Shown here in pieces: positions 34,046 to 44,300 of a stretch of DNA of 64,000 nucleotides (its first letter is position 1; every line of letters starts with the position of its first letter). Under the pieces are notes generated by a model, which did not search any database, had not been told where the DNA came from, and saw only the letters and a program-made list of their open reading frames with translations. The position numbers were made by a program, and so were the translations under genes. Source of the stretch: Limnomonas spitsbergensis (lineage: Eukaryota > Chlorophyta > Chlorophyceae > Chlamydomonadales); assembly GCA_037349105.1 (NCBI GenBank), contig JAYJMM010000064.1:682001-746000 (forward strand), in the 5' to 3' direction.

Positions 34046-34925
34046 GGCCTCTCTGCATTGCTTGTGAAGGAAGCCTGAGGGAAATCCCCCAGGCATCACT
34101 ACTGGGCAGATCCTGTGGGCTGCATGTCCTCAGGCTACATGACGGCGTGCTGCCTCCTGCCGCCTGTGCTGACTGCGATCGCCAACTGATTTCCTCCGCT
34201 GCGAGAGGGGCAGTAGCGACAGCAGGAACAGCCGCAACGACAAAAGTAGCAGAAACAGCAGGCGTAGTCACAGAAGCAGCTGCCGACATTTTTATTGGAC
34301 ACATGTCGCTGCGACTACTATCGCATTCGACTGGGCGGGGTGATCTAAGGGTCAGTGATGATTGAGCCTTGAGGCAATCGCTGTCATATGAGGTGCATGC
34401 GCAGTGGTTATAGCCGTAGAACGTACGGGATGAGGGGCACCCGAAGAATGTCAAAGAAATGAAAAGATAGGAAAGAAAGAAATCGAATGTCGATACCGCG
34501 TGGATGCAACCTGTCGATCTGCTCGTGCACGGCACGCACAACCTGTAGCGGAAGAAGTTGCCTCCTACGCAGCCTCTTCGATGTCAGGAACGATGTCACA
34601 CTTTTCAAAGGTGGGCGGTTGGCACCACCGGTTGACACACTTTTCGACGGCAGGCGCTCGGCACTTGCGTATGTACTAGGCAGTAAAGTACGCAAGTCAC
34701 CTCTGGTATGAACAGGGCAAAAAGGGAAGAAGTTGCAAGATGTCACTATGACTTCTTTTGAAAATGTATATCGTGCCAGAGTCAATACCGCGTCTCCCCA
34801 GTTAATACACATCAAATTCAGGCTCATACCCAATGCTTTCAACATGAGTACGCACAGGACCTTTCGTGTCTGTCCCAACAAGGGGAAGAATGCAGGCCAG
34901 TAATTAAAGACCTTCAAATTTAATC
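34046..34925. other. No gene recognised
   Basis: Intergenic sequence with short frames and GCAG-rich runs at 34195-34300. There is no support for coding. Confidence 0.35.
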
Positions 34926-35680
34926 TCGTTGGAACGGTAATCTGTGACCTGGAGCTGCAGCTGGGAAACGATTCCACTGACATCACGCCACAGGAACTGC
35001 AGCGGGTCGTCATCGATGTCAGCGATGCCATGGTGGAGCCATGGCAGCTGTGCAAAGGCAGCATCAAGGGGCCCAGCTGTCCAGCGAAACAGCTCTTGAA
35101 TGGGTCCTTCAGCTTTGAGCCGTGCAGTGTCAAGTCCAGCAGACACCAGAGCACGTCCAACGGGGACGAAGCTTTGCAGTTCGTGAAAGTGCAGAGGTGG
35201 GACCCACTGCTGCTGCATGGGGAAGCAGCACATCCTCGCAAGTGTCCTAGCTGCTCTGGGAAGCTGGACGGCCTTGGGTCGGGCGACACAGCGAAGCTCG
35301 TCAAAGGTCTTGGTGCTGAGGACCTTGACACGTACCTTGTCTGTCGGCGCTGGTACTGCAAGTCCTGCAAGAAAGCATACTCCGACGTAGACCCGGAGAT
35401 GAGGAGCCTGCTCCCGGCTGCTGTGGCTCACAGCTTCCCCTTCAAGGTCTTCCAATCTGCCAATGCTGGTTTGACCAACACAGCAGCCCTGTAATGCAGT
35501 GCAGGATCTTGCAACGGCAGCAGCACTGCCCACATGGTCCGCGTCGCCAATGACATGCGCATGCGCTCCTGGGCTCACGCTGTTATTGAGCATGCAGAGC
35601 GGAAGAAGGCCATGGCCAAAGCTACCATGATCTCCAGGCCAGAGGTGCATAGGGTTGAACATAAAGCTACCATGCTTTGA
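34926..35680 (+). pseudogene. Zinc-ribbon protein fragment, probably from a transposon
   Basis: The plus frame reads upstream helical sequence (DITPQELQRVVIDVSDA), then a zinc-ribbon-like domain. That domain is KCPSCSGKLDGLGSG, VCRRWYCKSCKKAYSD, then SLLPAAVAHSFPFKVF, before a TAA at 35494. The two CPxC/CxxC pairs about 40 residues apart and the LP..V...FP motif resemble zinc-ribbon domains found in eukaryotic mobile-element proteins. After the stop, another frame continues with coding-like sequence (MVRVANDMRMRSWAHAV, IEHAERKKAMAKATM), so a frameshift near 35500 is likely. Function is inferred only. Confidence 0.45.
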
Positions 35681-35689
35681 TTTGTTACA

Positions 35690-35870
35690 GTCTGTGCTTT
35701 ATGGTTGGATACAAGCATGCATGGCAAATGCAACTGCTCTGATTTGATACAGCCTGTGCTTTATAATTAGGTACAAGCATGCATGGCAAATGCAACTGCT
35801 CTGATTGATACAGTCTGTGCTTTATGATTGGATACAAGCATGCATGGCAAATGCAACTGCTCTCAGCCTG
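35690..35870. repeat. Three copies of a 60-65-bp repeat
   Basis: GTGCTTTATGATTGGATACA then AGCATGCATGGCAAATGCAA recurs at about 35694, 35754 and 35816. Confidence 0.85.
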
Positions 35871-36418
35871 CCCAGCTTTTGCAGCTTGTGCATGCAGCAT
35901 TGCAAAAGCTGGGGCCAACAGGTGCCCCCTCTCCCTTCCATGTGGCCTCTGCCTCCCTCCCCCTTCAGAGGTCTCCCCACCAGGGGTCAGGGCATGGGGG
36001 GTTCATGCAGCCAGGAGCAGCTGCCTCTGCCTCCCCCCCCCTTCAGTGGTCTCCCATGCCCGCATTGCTACAGCAGCTAGGAGCAGCTACCTCTGCCCCC
36101 CCCCCCCCCCCCCCTTCTGAGATCTCCCCTGCCTGCATTGCTGCAGCAGCTAGTAGCAGCCGGGGCTCCCTCCACCCACCAGGGGTCGGGGCATGGGGGT
36201 TCGTGCAGCCAGGAGCAGCTGCCTCTGCCTCCCCTCCCCTTCAGAGGTCTCCCCTGCCTGCATTGCTGCAACAGCTAGTAGCAGCCGGGGCTCCCTCCAC
36301 CCACCAGGGGTCAGGACAAGGAGCAGCATGCACTCCATCCCCCCTGCCAGGTGTCACCTAGGCTGAGTGCTCCAGGCTGAGGAGGCCGCTGGAGACCAGT
36401 CGAGCATGCAACAGCAAG

Positions 36419-37354
36419 GTGGGAGTTGCGAAGCCAAGGCAGAGGAAGGGAATGTGGGTGAGACAACACATGGGTGCTCGACGTGCCACCATCCTCAGTT
36501 GCAGCAGCCCCATCAGCACCACTGCGGAGATTGCTCTGTTCAATGAGCTCCTGTCCAAACACACCAGGGGTGTTAAAACAGATTTTGTCAAATGGTCACT
36601 CCTCATGGTCAGGGAGTACAATCAGGAGGTCATCAACGCCTTGCAAGTTCCTCAGATTGCCGGGCAGCAAGGCAATGCTTTGAACCCCAAGACTGAAAAG
36701 CAGCTTGCAGCATTTGACCGGACAGTTGCGAGGGAGTTGAGCCAGAGGGGGGCAGCTGGCATGATGGAGGCTCTGTCTTCCACTGCACTTGCCCCACATG
36801 TTGTCTCTCCTGTTGTGCAGAACGTCATTTCTGCATTTGGGCACATGATGGTGGCTGCCAAGGCCAGCGCCAAGAGGGAGGGAGAGAACCTGGAGCCTAG
36901 CCAGCAGCCTGATCCAGGATCCCGCCCAGCACACCCTAGCACTGCGAATCTAGAGAGGCCCAACAAGCAGGGCCAGGGACCCAAGTCCTGCCGTTGTGGT
37001 TGGAAGCCTGGCCAGGATGGTCTGGTTCTCAGCAAGCACCGGGTCACATGCCAGGCATACCAGGCCTTTGTGAACGGCAAGAAGAAGTCTAGAGTACCCC
37101 CCCCCCCTTCTGAGATCTCCCCTGCCTGCATTGCTGCAGCAGCTAGTAGCAGCCGGGGCTCCCTCCACCCACCAGGGGTCGGGGCATGGGGGTTCGTGCA
37201 GCCAGGAGCAGCTGCCTCTGCCTCCCCTCCCCTTCAGAGGTCTCCCCTGCCTGCATTGCTGCAACAGCTAGTAGCAGCCGGGGCTCCCTCCACCCACCAG
37301 GGGTCAGGACAAGGAGCAGCATGCACTCCATCCCCCCTGCCAGGTGTCACCTAG
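36419..37354 (+). CDS. Unidentified ORF with helical domain and CxC...HxxxC motif, copy 1
   Basis: The frame runs ARRATILSCSSPISTTAE, ALFNELLSKHTRGVKTDF, VKWSLLMVREYNQEVINA, then PKTEKQLAAFDRTVAREL. It ends in a Cys/His cluster, SCRCGWKPGQDG then SKHRVTC, that could bind zinc. The order (helical, W/Y and KTEKQL motifs, then zinc finger) suggests a mobile-element DNA-binding protein. No family is named. The upstream frame from 35828 is Pro/Ala/Ser-rich and is separated by one TAG at 36359. The homologous fragment at 53640-53880 has TGT in place of that TAG, so the stop may be a mutation. The C end is fused through the duplication junction to unit 2's Pro-rich leader. The true start is unknown. 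Confidence 0.4.
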   Translation: MGVAKPRQRKGMWVRQHMGARRATILSCSSPISTTAEIALFNELLSKHTRGVKTDFVKWSLLMVREYNQEVINALQVPQIAGQQGNALNPKTEKQLAAFDRTVARELSQRGAAGMMEALSSTALAPHVVSPVVQNVISAFGHMMVAAKASAKREGENLEPSQQPDPGSRPAHPSTANLERPNKQGQGPKSCRCGWKPGQDGLVLSKHRVTCQAYQAFVNGKKKSRVPPPPSEISPACIAAAASSSRGSLHPPGVGAWGFVQPGAAASASPPLQRSPLPALLQQLVAAGAPSTHQGSGQGAACTPSPLPGVT

Positions 37355-37411
37355 GCTGAGTGCTCCAGGCTGAGGAGGCCGCTGGAGACCAGTCGAGCAT
37401 GCAACAGCAAG

Positions 37412-38095
37412 GTGGGAGTTGCGAAGCCAAGGCAGAGGAAGGGAATGTGGGTGAGACAACACATGGGTGCTCGACGTGCCACCATCCTCAGTTGCAGCAG
37501 CCCCATCAGCACCACTGCGGAGATTGCTCTGTTCGATGAGCTCCTGTCCAAACACACCAGGGGTGTTAAAACAGATTTTGTCAAATGGTCACTCCTCATG
37601 GTCAGGGAGTACAATCAGGAGGTCATCAACGCCTTGCAAGTTCCTCAGATTGCCGGGCAGCAAGGCAATGCTTTGAACCCCAAGACTGAAAAGCAGCTTG
37701 CAGCATTTGACCGGACAGTTGCGAGGGAGTTGAGCCAGAGGGGGGCAGCTGGCATGATGGAGGCTCTGTCTTCCACTGCACTTGCCCCACATGTTGTCTC
37801 TCCTGTTGTGCAGAACGTCATTTCTGCATTTGGGCACATGATGGTGGCTGCCAAGGCCAGCGCCAAGAGGAAGGGAGAGAACCTGGAGCCTAGCCAGCAG
37901 CCTGATCCAGGATCCCGCCCAGCACACCCTAGCACTGCGAATCTAGAGAGGCCCAACAAGCAGGGCCAGGGACCCAAGTCCTACCGTTGTGGTTGGAAGC
38001 CTGGCCAGGATGGTCTGGTTCTCAGCAAGCACCGGGTCACATGCCAGGCATACCAGGCCTTTGTGAACGGCAAGAAGAAGTCTAGAGTAGAGTAG
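37412..38095 (+). CDS. Unidentified ORF, copy 2 (first motif Cys lost)
   Basis: The same protein as copy 1, but ending at a native stop after KKKSRVE. It carries D for N in ALFDELL, K for R in KRKGEN, and Y for C in SYRCGWKPG. The last change removes the first Cys of the CxC pair, so the putative zinc site is broken in this copy. The TAG separating it from the Pro-rich leader is also present here. Confidence 0.4.
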   Translation: MGVAKPRQRKGMWVRQHMGARRATILSCSSPISTTAEIALFDELLSKHTRGVKTDFVKWSLLMVREYNQEVINALQVPQIAGQQGNALNPKTEKQLAAFDRTVARELSQRGAAGMMEALSSTALAPHVVSPVVQNVISAFGHMMVAAKASAKRKGENLEPSQQPDPGSRPAHPSTANLERPNKQGQGPKSYRCGWKPGQDGLVLSKHRVTCQAYQAFVNGKKKSRVE

Positions 38096-40508
38096 TAGCT
38101 TCTTAAGTGCAGGGGATGAGTGTTATGAGACTGAGCAAATTGTTCCAGTGCATTATTTAATTACTGTCCTCATCTTTTCATGATGCCGCATGGGTATGAA
38201 TGAGTATCTTTGCATGGGGTTGGATGCTGGTGGGTGCCAACTTATGGCATTCTTATTATTGGTTGCATCTTAATGACAATGAGGCTTGTTGATTATTGTG
38301 TGCTTGCTGATTTTGTGCATGATGACAGAAGTGTGAGAGGTGTGCCAGTGTGCCATGACTGTGCACCAACTTTTGGTCGACTAGTGACCAGACTGGATTG
38401 GATTAGCGAAATGTTTAAGATAGGTACCCTAATTTTGATTTCTTTCGCTCGGTGTCCACTGACATTCGACGGGCTGGTGCAGGCTACTTCCTCCACAAGA
38501 GAGATCGCTGGCCGCAACTTCACCCAGAGGTGCACCTTCCCCCAAATAAGTAGCTACATTAATAGCAGGCGCAGGGCTCCGCGCTGCGCGAGATGCCTAC
38601 TTTCCCCCTACTTCCACGTTTGTTTCCCTACAGAAGTCACTATTTTCCCTAGCCCGGTAATGTGGCGAGCGTATTGTAAGTCAACGTCGATGTTGCGGCT
38701 GTTGCTGCGTTACCGGATGGGCATAGTGATGGTCAGCGTCTTGCGACGGTCGAGAGTCGGGTATAGTATCAATGCCGTCGTAACATACATATCGCTTTGG
38801 TAGGATCCACATACTGGCACCTGGTTACACATAATGGAGCAACCAAGTTGGACCATGCCGATTAGACCAATGTAACACAATATGATAATTTAGCCCCCCA
38901 TGTCAGAACATATGAGCAATACTTGAAATAATATGATGTGGACTCTTCTCCTACATGCACATGTGTAAGACCCATCCACGCGCCTTCAGGCCGGCAACCG
39001 CGCAGCGCCCTGGATGTTGTTGTCTCTTTTCGCTAGGCTGTTTGCCTGTTTCGGTGATGCAGAAGGGTTTTGAGTTTCTAGGCAGATTTTATTTTGATCG
39101 CTATCAGGAAGAAATGTGTGCCATCGCACGATTTTCCGTCCTGCGATGCATGGCAGCACTATAGGAGGAAGTGCAGCGCTACTACTGCAGCAGCAGCGGC
39201 ACTTACAACCACCTCCGCCAAAGCCGCAATCACACGAACATCAAGTTCGGCGGATGGAGCAACAGCAGCCACAGCAGCAAAAGCGTGTACAGCCACCGCA
39301 ACAAGAACAACATGCGCCGCAGACGCAGAAGCCGCAACGTTCGCAGTTGCCGCCGCATGATCAGCAGCATCAGCAACAATAACTGCAACAGCCTGGGTTA
39401 GGCACGGCCGGCGAAGAGATAGGCGGGCACAGCCAGCCTCACGGCCGCCTCCGCGGTCGCCTTGAAACATTTCAGTGCGGACGTGTGTCATGGCTGCCAT
39501 GTCAGCGAGCTCCCAGACGGTGGTGCGGACCTCGCAAGGGCAATTCAGCATGTACCTGAGATGCACATGCATCGGGCGCTCCGTGGTGAGCGGCCCAAAC
39601 TGCTGAAGCCGCAGGCCTGGATGTTGCCACTGGCTTTTTGCTGCTCACGGACCTCTTTTTTGAGCTGGGCCCATAGGTGTAACGTCATTGGCATGTATGG
39701 TACCTTGGATACAAATGTATGACGCCACATGCCGAATACACCCCCCGTATTTGTGTTTCCATGGAATCTTGAGTTATGATTCCGAAAAAACACAATTTCC
39801 CCCGTTTTATATTTTTCCTGACCCTAATTGGGCGCTTGCGAGGCCGATTCTTTTTAAGCAGGGCCCATAGGTGTAACGTCATTCAATGATTGACCTCAAG
39901 GACATCACTATTTACATCAAATATTTACAGCGAGTATGTACAACAAGGGTGGCGAGAAAGCTAATTAGACATAATTTCAATAGCCCGCCAGATAATTATA
40001 ACGCTACTTAATTGAACAAGTACGGTATTGCATTCCTATCATACACATCATCGAAGCACTGCAATTACTTCGGTGTGCCCCTACATAAGGCAAGCTTGCC
40101 TCTCCTTACCCTATTGTGGCAGCACGAAAAAACAAGATACTAGATAGGGCAGAGGTTAAGCCGATTTTTTTCCTACCCAGGTAGCATGATGCAGCACATG
40201 TCCAGCCGTGTAATATGTATTCGTACCCTACAGACGGTCCGAGAAGGGAGACCTACATTTGGAGAAGTGGGGGCTTTCCTCATTATCTAGTGACGGCGCT
40301 AAATTTTGCCACGAGCCTAGCCGGTCCCCCAGTTCAGATGTTGAATCTTGCCATCGTGTATGACGTTCAGCGCGGCCTCAACAACATTCCTGTTAAGAAC
40401 GGTGCATACCCGCTGGGTCCTGCTGAGTTTTCGGCCGTGTGAGGCTGGTGCAACGACATTCCAGGGGCATTGACCGCAGCTGCTCTTGCGCGCCCCTACC
40501 ACAGCTCG
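38096..40508. other. Intergenic; Gln-rich patch and dispersed repeat
   Basis: 39170-39380 is CAG/CAA-rich (LLQQQRHLQPPPPKPQ in one plus frame, Ala/Thr in another) without a supported gene. A 197-codon plus frame at 38210-38803 has no motif. Dispersed family 2 occurs at 39654-39885. Downstream exons of gene A could lie here, but I could not identify any. Confidence 0.35.
39654..39885 (+). repeat. Dispersed repeat family 2, two direct copies
   Basis: GGGCCCATAGGTGTAACGTC then ATTGGCATG occurs at 39669-39695 and, as far as ATTCAATG, at 39862-39888. About 190 bp lies between. They might flank a small insertion or be a local duplication. Confidence 0.6.
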
Positions 40509-41360
40509 TCAGCCTCCTATCTCTCCTATCGTTTTCACGGGCGGCCTGTACATGTCGCTTTCATCGTCCAATGCAAGTGTCGAGTCTTGCCACTGGTTCA
40601 GCGCCCACACGTTCCTGTAGCAGACCGCTCCACCTTGAGCGACCGGCTTGAGCAGATCGGGGCTGTTGAACGGGTCAAGCGACGGCGAAATGTCCGCGTA
40701 CGGCGGGTCGATACTTTGAAAGTAAATCGTGCTGCCGCACGGTAGGTGCGCTGCGTGGATCCCCTCTAGGGAGGACAGCAGCGCCGCCAGTTGCTGAAAC
40801 TCCGCATCAGAGTCCAGCTGGACCGTCACGTTGTACACGATGCTGTTGATGGCTGTCCAGTTGGGGAGCACGCGGATTGCCGCGCAGCCGCTGGGGCTGT
40901 TCATGCCCGGCGGGAGGGCGGACTCTGGGGACAACCCCATCAATGTGAGAGAGAAGGCAATGGCGGAGCGGAGGTAGGGACAGAGGAGGTTCTCTGTAGA
41001 GTTCGGGGTGAGCCCGTCGGAGAACTGGGTGTAGGCGCGCACCCAGATGACGTAGTTGGGTTTCAGGGGTGGCGGGGCAGGGGGGGGGTATGGAGGGGAA
41101 GGGGAGGGAGGTTGCGGCGGCGGGGGCGAGGGAGGGAGGGGGGAGGGAGGCGGAGGAGGCGGGAAGGGAGGAGAGGGTGGGGCAGTGGGGGGGCTGGGAG
41201 GGGAGGGTGGCAGCGGGGGGGCGGGGGGCAGAATGGGCATGAAGTCAAAGGGGGACCATGCGATGGGGGCGACGGCGACGGGGCAGCACGTCTGCGGGTT
41301 GTTGACAAGCTGGGTGTCGGAGAGAGCCATCTCGAGGCCGTCGAAGCCGTGAGACCACGT
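40509..41360 (-). CDS. Gene A exon 6: end of pherophorin domain, Pro rod, C-terminal domain
   Basis: Opens at CCCGCAG|ACGTGG in phase 0. It reads TWSHGFDGLEMALSD then NPQTCCP, aligning with AWSRWPDVLEYALYD and NPYECCP of gene B. A rod of PPSPP units follows, then a globular part (NYVIWVRAYTQFSDG, VYNVTVQLDSDAEFQQL, LPCGSTIYF). Stop at 40509. Confidence 0.85.
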   Translation of the reverse strand, partial: TWSHGFDGLEMALSDTQLVNNPQTCCPVAVAPIAWSPFDFMPILPPAPPLPPSPPSPPTAPPSPPFPPPPPPSPLPPSPPPPQPPSPSPPYPPPAPPPLKPNYVIWVRAYTQFSDGLTPNSTENLLCPYLRSAIAFSLTLMGLSPESALPPGMNSPSGCAAIRVLPNWTAINSIVYNVTVQLDSDAEFQQLAALLSSLEGIHAAHLPCGSTIYFQSIDPPYADISPSLDPFNSPDLLKPVAQGGAVCYRNVWALNQWQDSTLALDDESDMYRPPVKTIGEIGG

Positions 41361-44300
41361 CTGCGGGAGGAATTAACAGTTTAAGAGTGGGAACGAGTGA
41401 GCGAGTAAGTGCATGAAGGAGCGGCACACCGAACGACGTTTCAAATTGAACAGGGTTCAGGGTCCAGGGGAAAGGGGACACCACACTGCATACCACGCAA
41501 CAGCCGAATCTGTAGTCCTCACTTTAATTTACACTATGGCTTTCATCCGTGCACAGCCAAAGAGCTCCAACGGTGATACATGGTCAAATCTTCCACACTG
41601 CTCTCCACACTGCTCTCCACACATGATACACATGGTCTATTATTTTACACTGTAGTCCACACTCTGAACAGCATGCGTGTGCGGGCAAGGAGCACCCACG
41701 GTGATGCGGATGGTCACATCATACTTTAACCCATACTTCATTCCACACTTTACTGCATACTTGAACCCACAGTCTGATCTGCATGCAGCCATGCACTAAC
41801 GCCCGTGCGCCCCCAAAGTGCTGCAGATGGTCCCACCATACTTCTTCCCACACCTCCCCCCCACAATATGCTTCATACCAGATTCCACACTCTGAATTTC
41901 ATGCATGGAGCAGCCACCGTGATGCAGATCGTGACACCATACTTCCACCCAGACTTCATTCCACACTATATTCCAAGCAATATTCCACACTGCATTCCAC
42001 ACTGCATTCCACATTCTACAGCCTACATGCATGTACGCGCAAGGTGCTGCCACGGTGATGCAGACGGTGACACCGTCAGCCTTGTCATGTGGTATTTGGA
42101 GGTCGGCCAGCTTGATGACCTGGGGTGGGGGTGGATGGATAGGCAGAGGGGAGGGGACGGGATTGGAGGGGGCAGGTGAGGGAGGGGGGGGGGGGGGGGC
42201 GGATAGGCAGGGGAGAGGAGGGAGGTGAAGGTTGGTCAACTTGACGACCTGAAGGAGAGAATGCAAGGTGTGTGGGGGAGGGGAGGGTGAGTGGGTAAGG
42301 GGGGCTTGAAGGAGATGGGGGTGGGTCAGCGTGACGGTGTGAAGGGGTGGGGTACAGGTGAGGGGAGGGGGGAGGTAATGGAGCAAGGAGGGACATCAGG
42401 GAGGTGGAGGCCTGTCAGCTTGATGACCTGAGGGGGGGGGGGGGTTGAGTGGACAAGTGAGTGGGGAGAATGTGAGTATCAGCCATAGCACTAACAGACA
42501 TGCGGCTAGAGTATAAAGTAGATACAAGGAAATTGTGTTCACTAAGGGTGAGGTACAAAAGGGGTGAGACAGACACAGGTGGCAACGGCCATAGCACCAA
42601 CAGGCAGGTGGCCAAGTTGAAAACAAATCAAACAAAAGGAAACAATGCTCAATTAGGGTGGGGTTGAAAAAAGGAGCAAGGGAGGCTGACACAGGTGGTA
42701 TCGGCACTGGTGGTAGTGGTAGTGGCAGCACTACCAGGCAGTCGGCAAGAAAATAAAAAGAAACAATGCTAAAAAAGGGTGGGGTTCAAAAAGGGTGGGA
42801 GGGAGACACGGTTCAATAAGTGTGAGCTTGAACAATACTGCGAGGGAGCAGGGTTACCCGGTACGGAAATACGGTACGGTCAAACGGTACGGTACGGAAA
42901 TACGGTACGGTCAAACGGTACGGTACGGAAATACGGTACGGTCAAACGGTACGGTACGGTACAGGATTCTCGGATGGGATAGTCAGAAAATGGACAATAC
43001 GGTAGTTCCGAACGGTACGGTACGGTCAAACGGTACGATACGGCCAGAATGGCCGGACAGGTCAGAAAATGTCCAACAAGGTATTGTTAAATGATGCAAT
43101 ACGAAACGGTAAACGGTACGGGATTTGGACCCAAACGGCCGTACTGGGTAACACTGGGAGGGAGACAAGGGGCCTGTCACTAGGGGGGTCGGACTTTCCC
43201 CCTGACTTCCCCCCGGCTTATAATGTGACCCCCCCCCCCCCCCACACACACACACAAAGTGTCCTTGCCCATTTGCCGTTGGACATATTGTGGTAGGAGT
43301 AGGAGGTGCTGACTGGCCAGCAATCCCCCCCCCCCCACACACACACACAAAGTGTCCTCACCCATTGGCCATTGGACATATTCTGGTAGGAGTAGGACGT
43401 GCTGACTGGCCAGCCGCCTGGCGACTGGATGGTGGCGGATTGGATGGCGCCTCTGCACGTCTGGCCTGCATACGGTAAGAACAGCGGGTGAGGGGGGTTG
43501 GGGTATATGACACGGGTGCATGATACTGATTAGGACAGCAGGGAAGGAAGTGGGATGCATACAGCACGGATGGTAGCGGATTGGATGGCACCTCTGCACT
43601 TATGGCCTTTGTATGATAAGAACAGCGGGGAGGGATGTGGGGTATATAGCACGGGTGTATGATAGTGATTAGGACAGCAGGGAAGGAAAGGGGGACGCAT
43701 ACAGCATGGATGATGGTTGGTGGTGGACTGGATGGCGCCTCTGCAGTTATGATTTGCAGTCAATGAGAAAAGTAGAGGGGGGGGGGGGGGTTAAATGATA
43801 CAAACATGAGGGGAGGGGGGAGTCAATAGCAAGGATGATGGATGATTGCGGACTAGATGGCACCTCTGCAGTTCCGCCCAGCATAACATAAGAAGAGTCA
43901 GGGAGGGGAGGTGAACGATACAAACAGCAGGGGGGGTGGGGCGTATATATTTGCCTCTGGCTCGAGTGATGGATGGTTGCAGGCTGGATGGCGCCTTTGC
44001 AGTTGTGCTCCTTATACGACAGCGGGAGAGGGGTGGGTGTATAACATGGGTGCAGGATGGTGATTTGAAAACGGGTAAGAGAGGGCATGTAAACTGCACG
44101 GGTGGTGGATGGTGGCGGACTGGATGGCGCCTCTGTAGTTATGTTCTGCATACGATGGGGATTGCTGGATACCTCTTACACAGTACACCGCGCTGTTTCC
44201 TTAACTTCTTGCTGGATACCTCTTACACAGTACACCGCGCTGTTTCCTTAACTTCTTGCTGGATACCTCTTACACAGTACGCCGCGCTGTTTCCTTAACT

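Larger units (their letters stand above)
36108..38095 (+). repeat. 993-bp tandem duplication
   Basis: 36108-37094 and 37101-38087 are almost identical, with an offset of 993 bp. The junction falls in a poly-C tract followed by TTCTGAGATCTCCC, present at the start of both units, which suggests exchange at the C-run. Differences noted in the coding part are few: N/D, R/K and C/Y. Confidence 0.9.

Noticed and set aside
33447..34541. 364-codon minus-strand frame with Cys-rich repeats
   Set aside because: The Cys-rich parts are the 14-bp and GCATGGC repeats read in frame. The frame conflicts with the splice-supported gene B exon 1.
38210..38803. 197-codon plus-strand frame
   Set aside because: It has a non-ATG start, no motif and unremarkable composition. 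It is probably a chance frame after the mobile-element block.
40215..40442. Plus-strand 75-codon frame next to gene A
   Set aside because: Composition is plausible, but no start, splice site or family could be supported. It may instead hide a minus-strand 3' exon of gene A.
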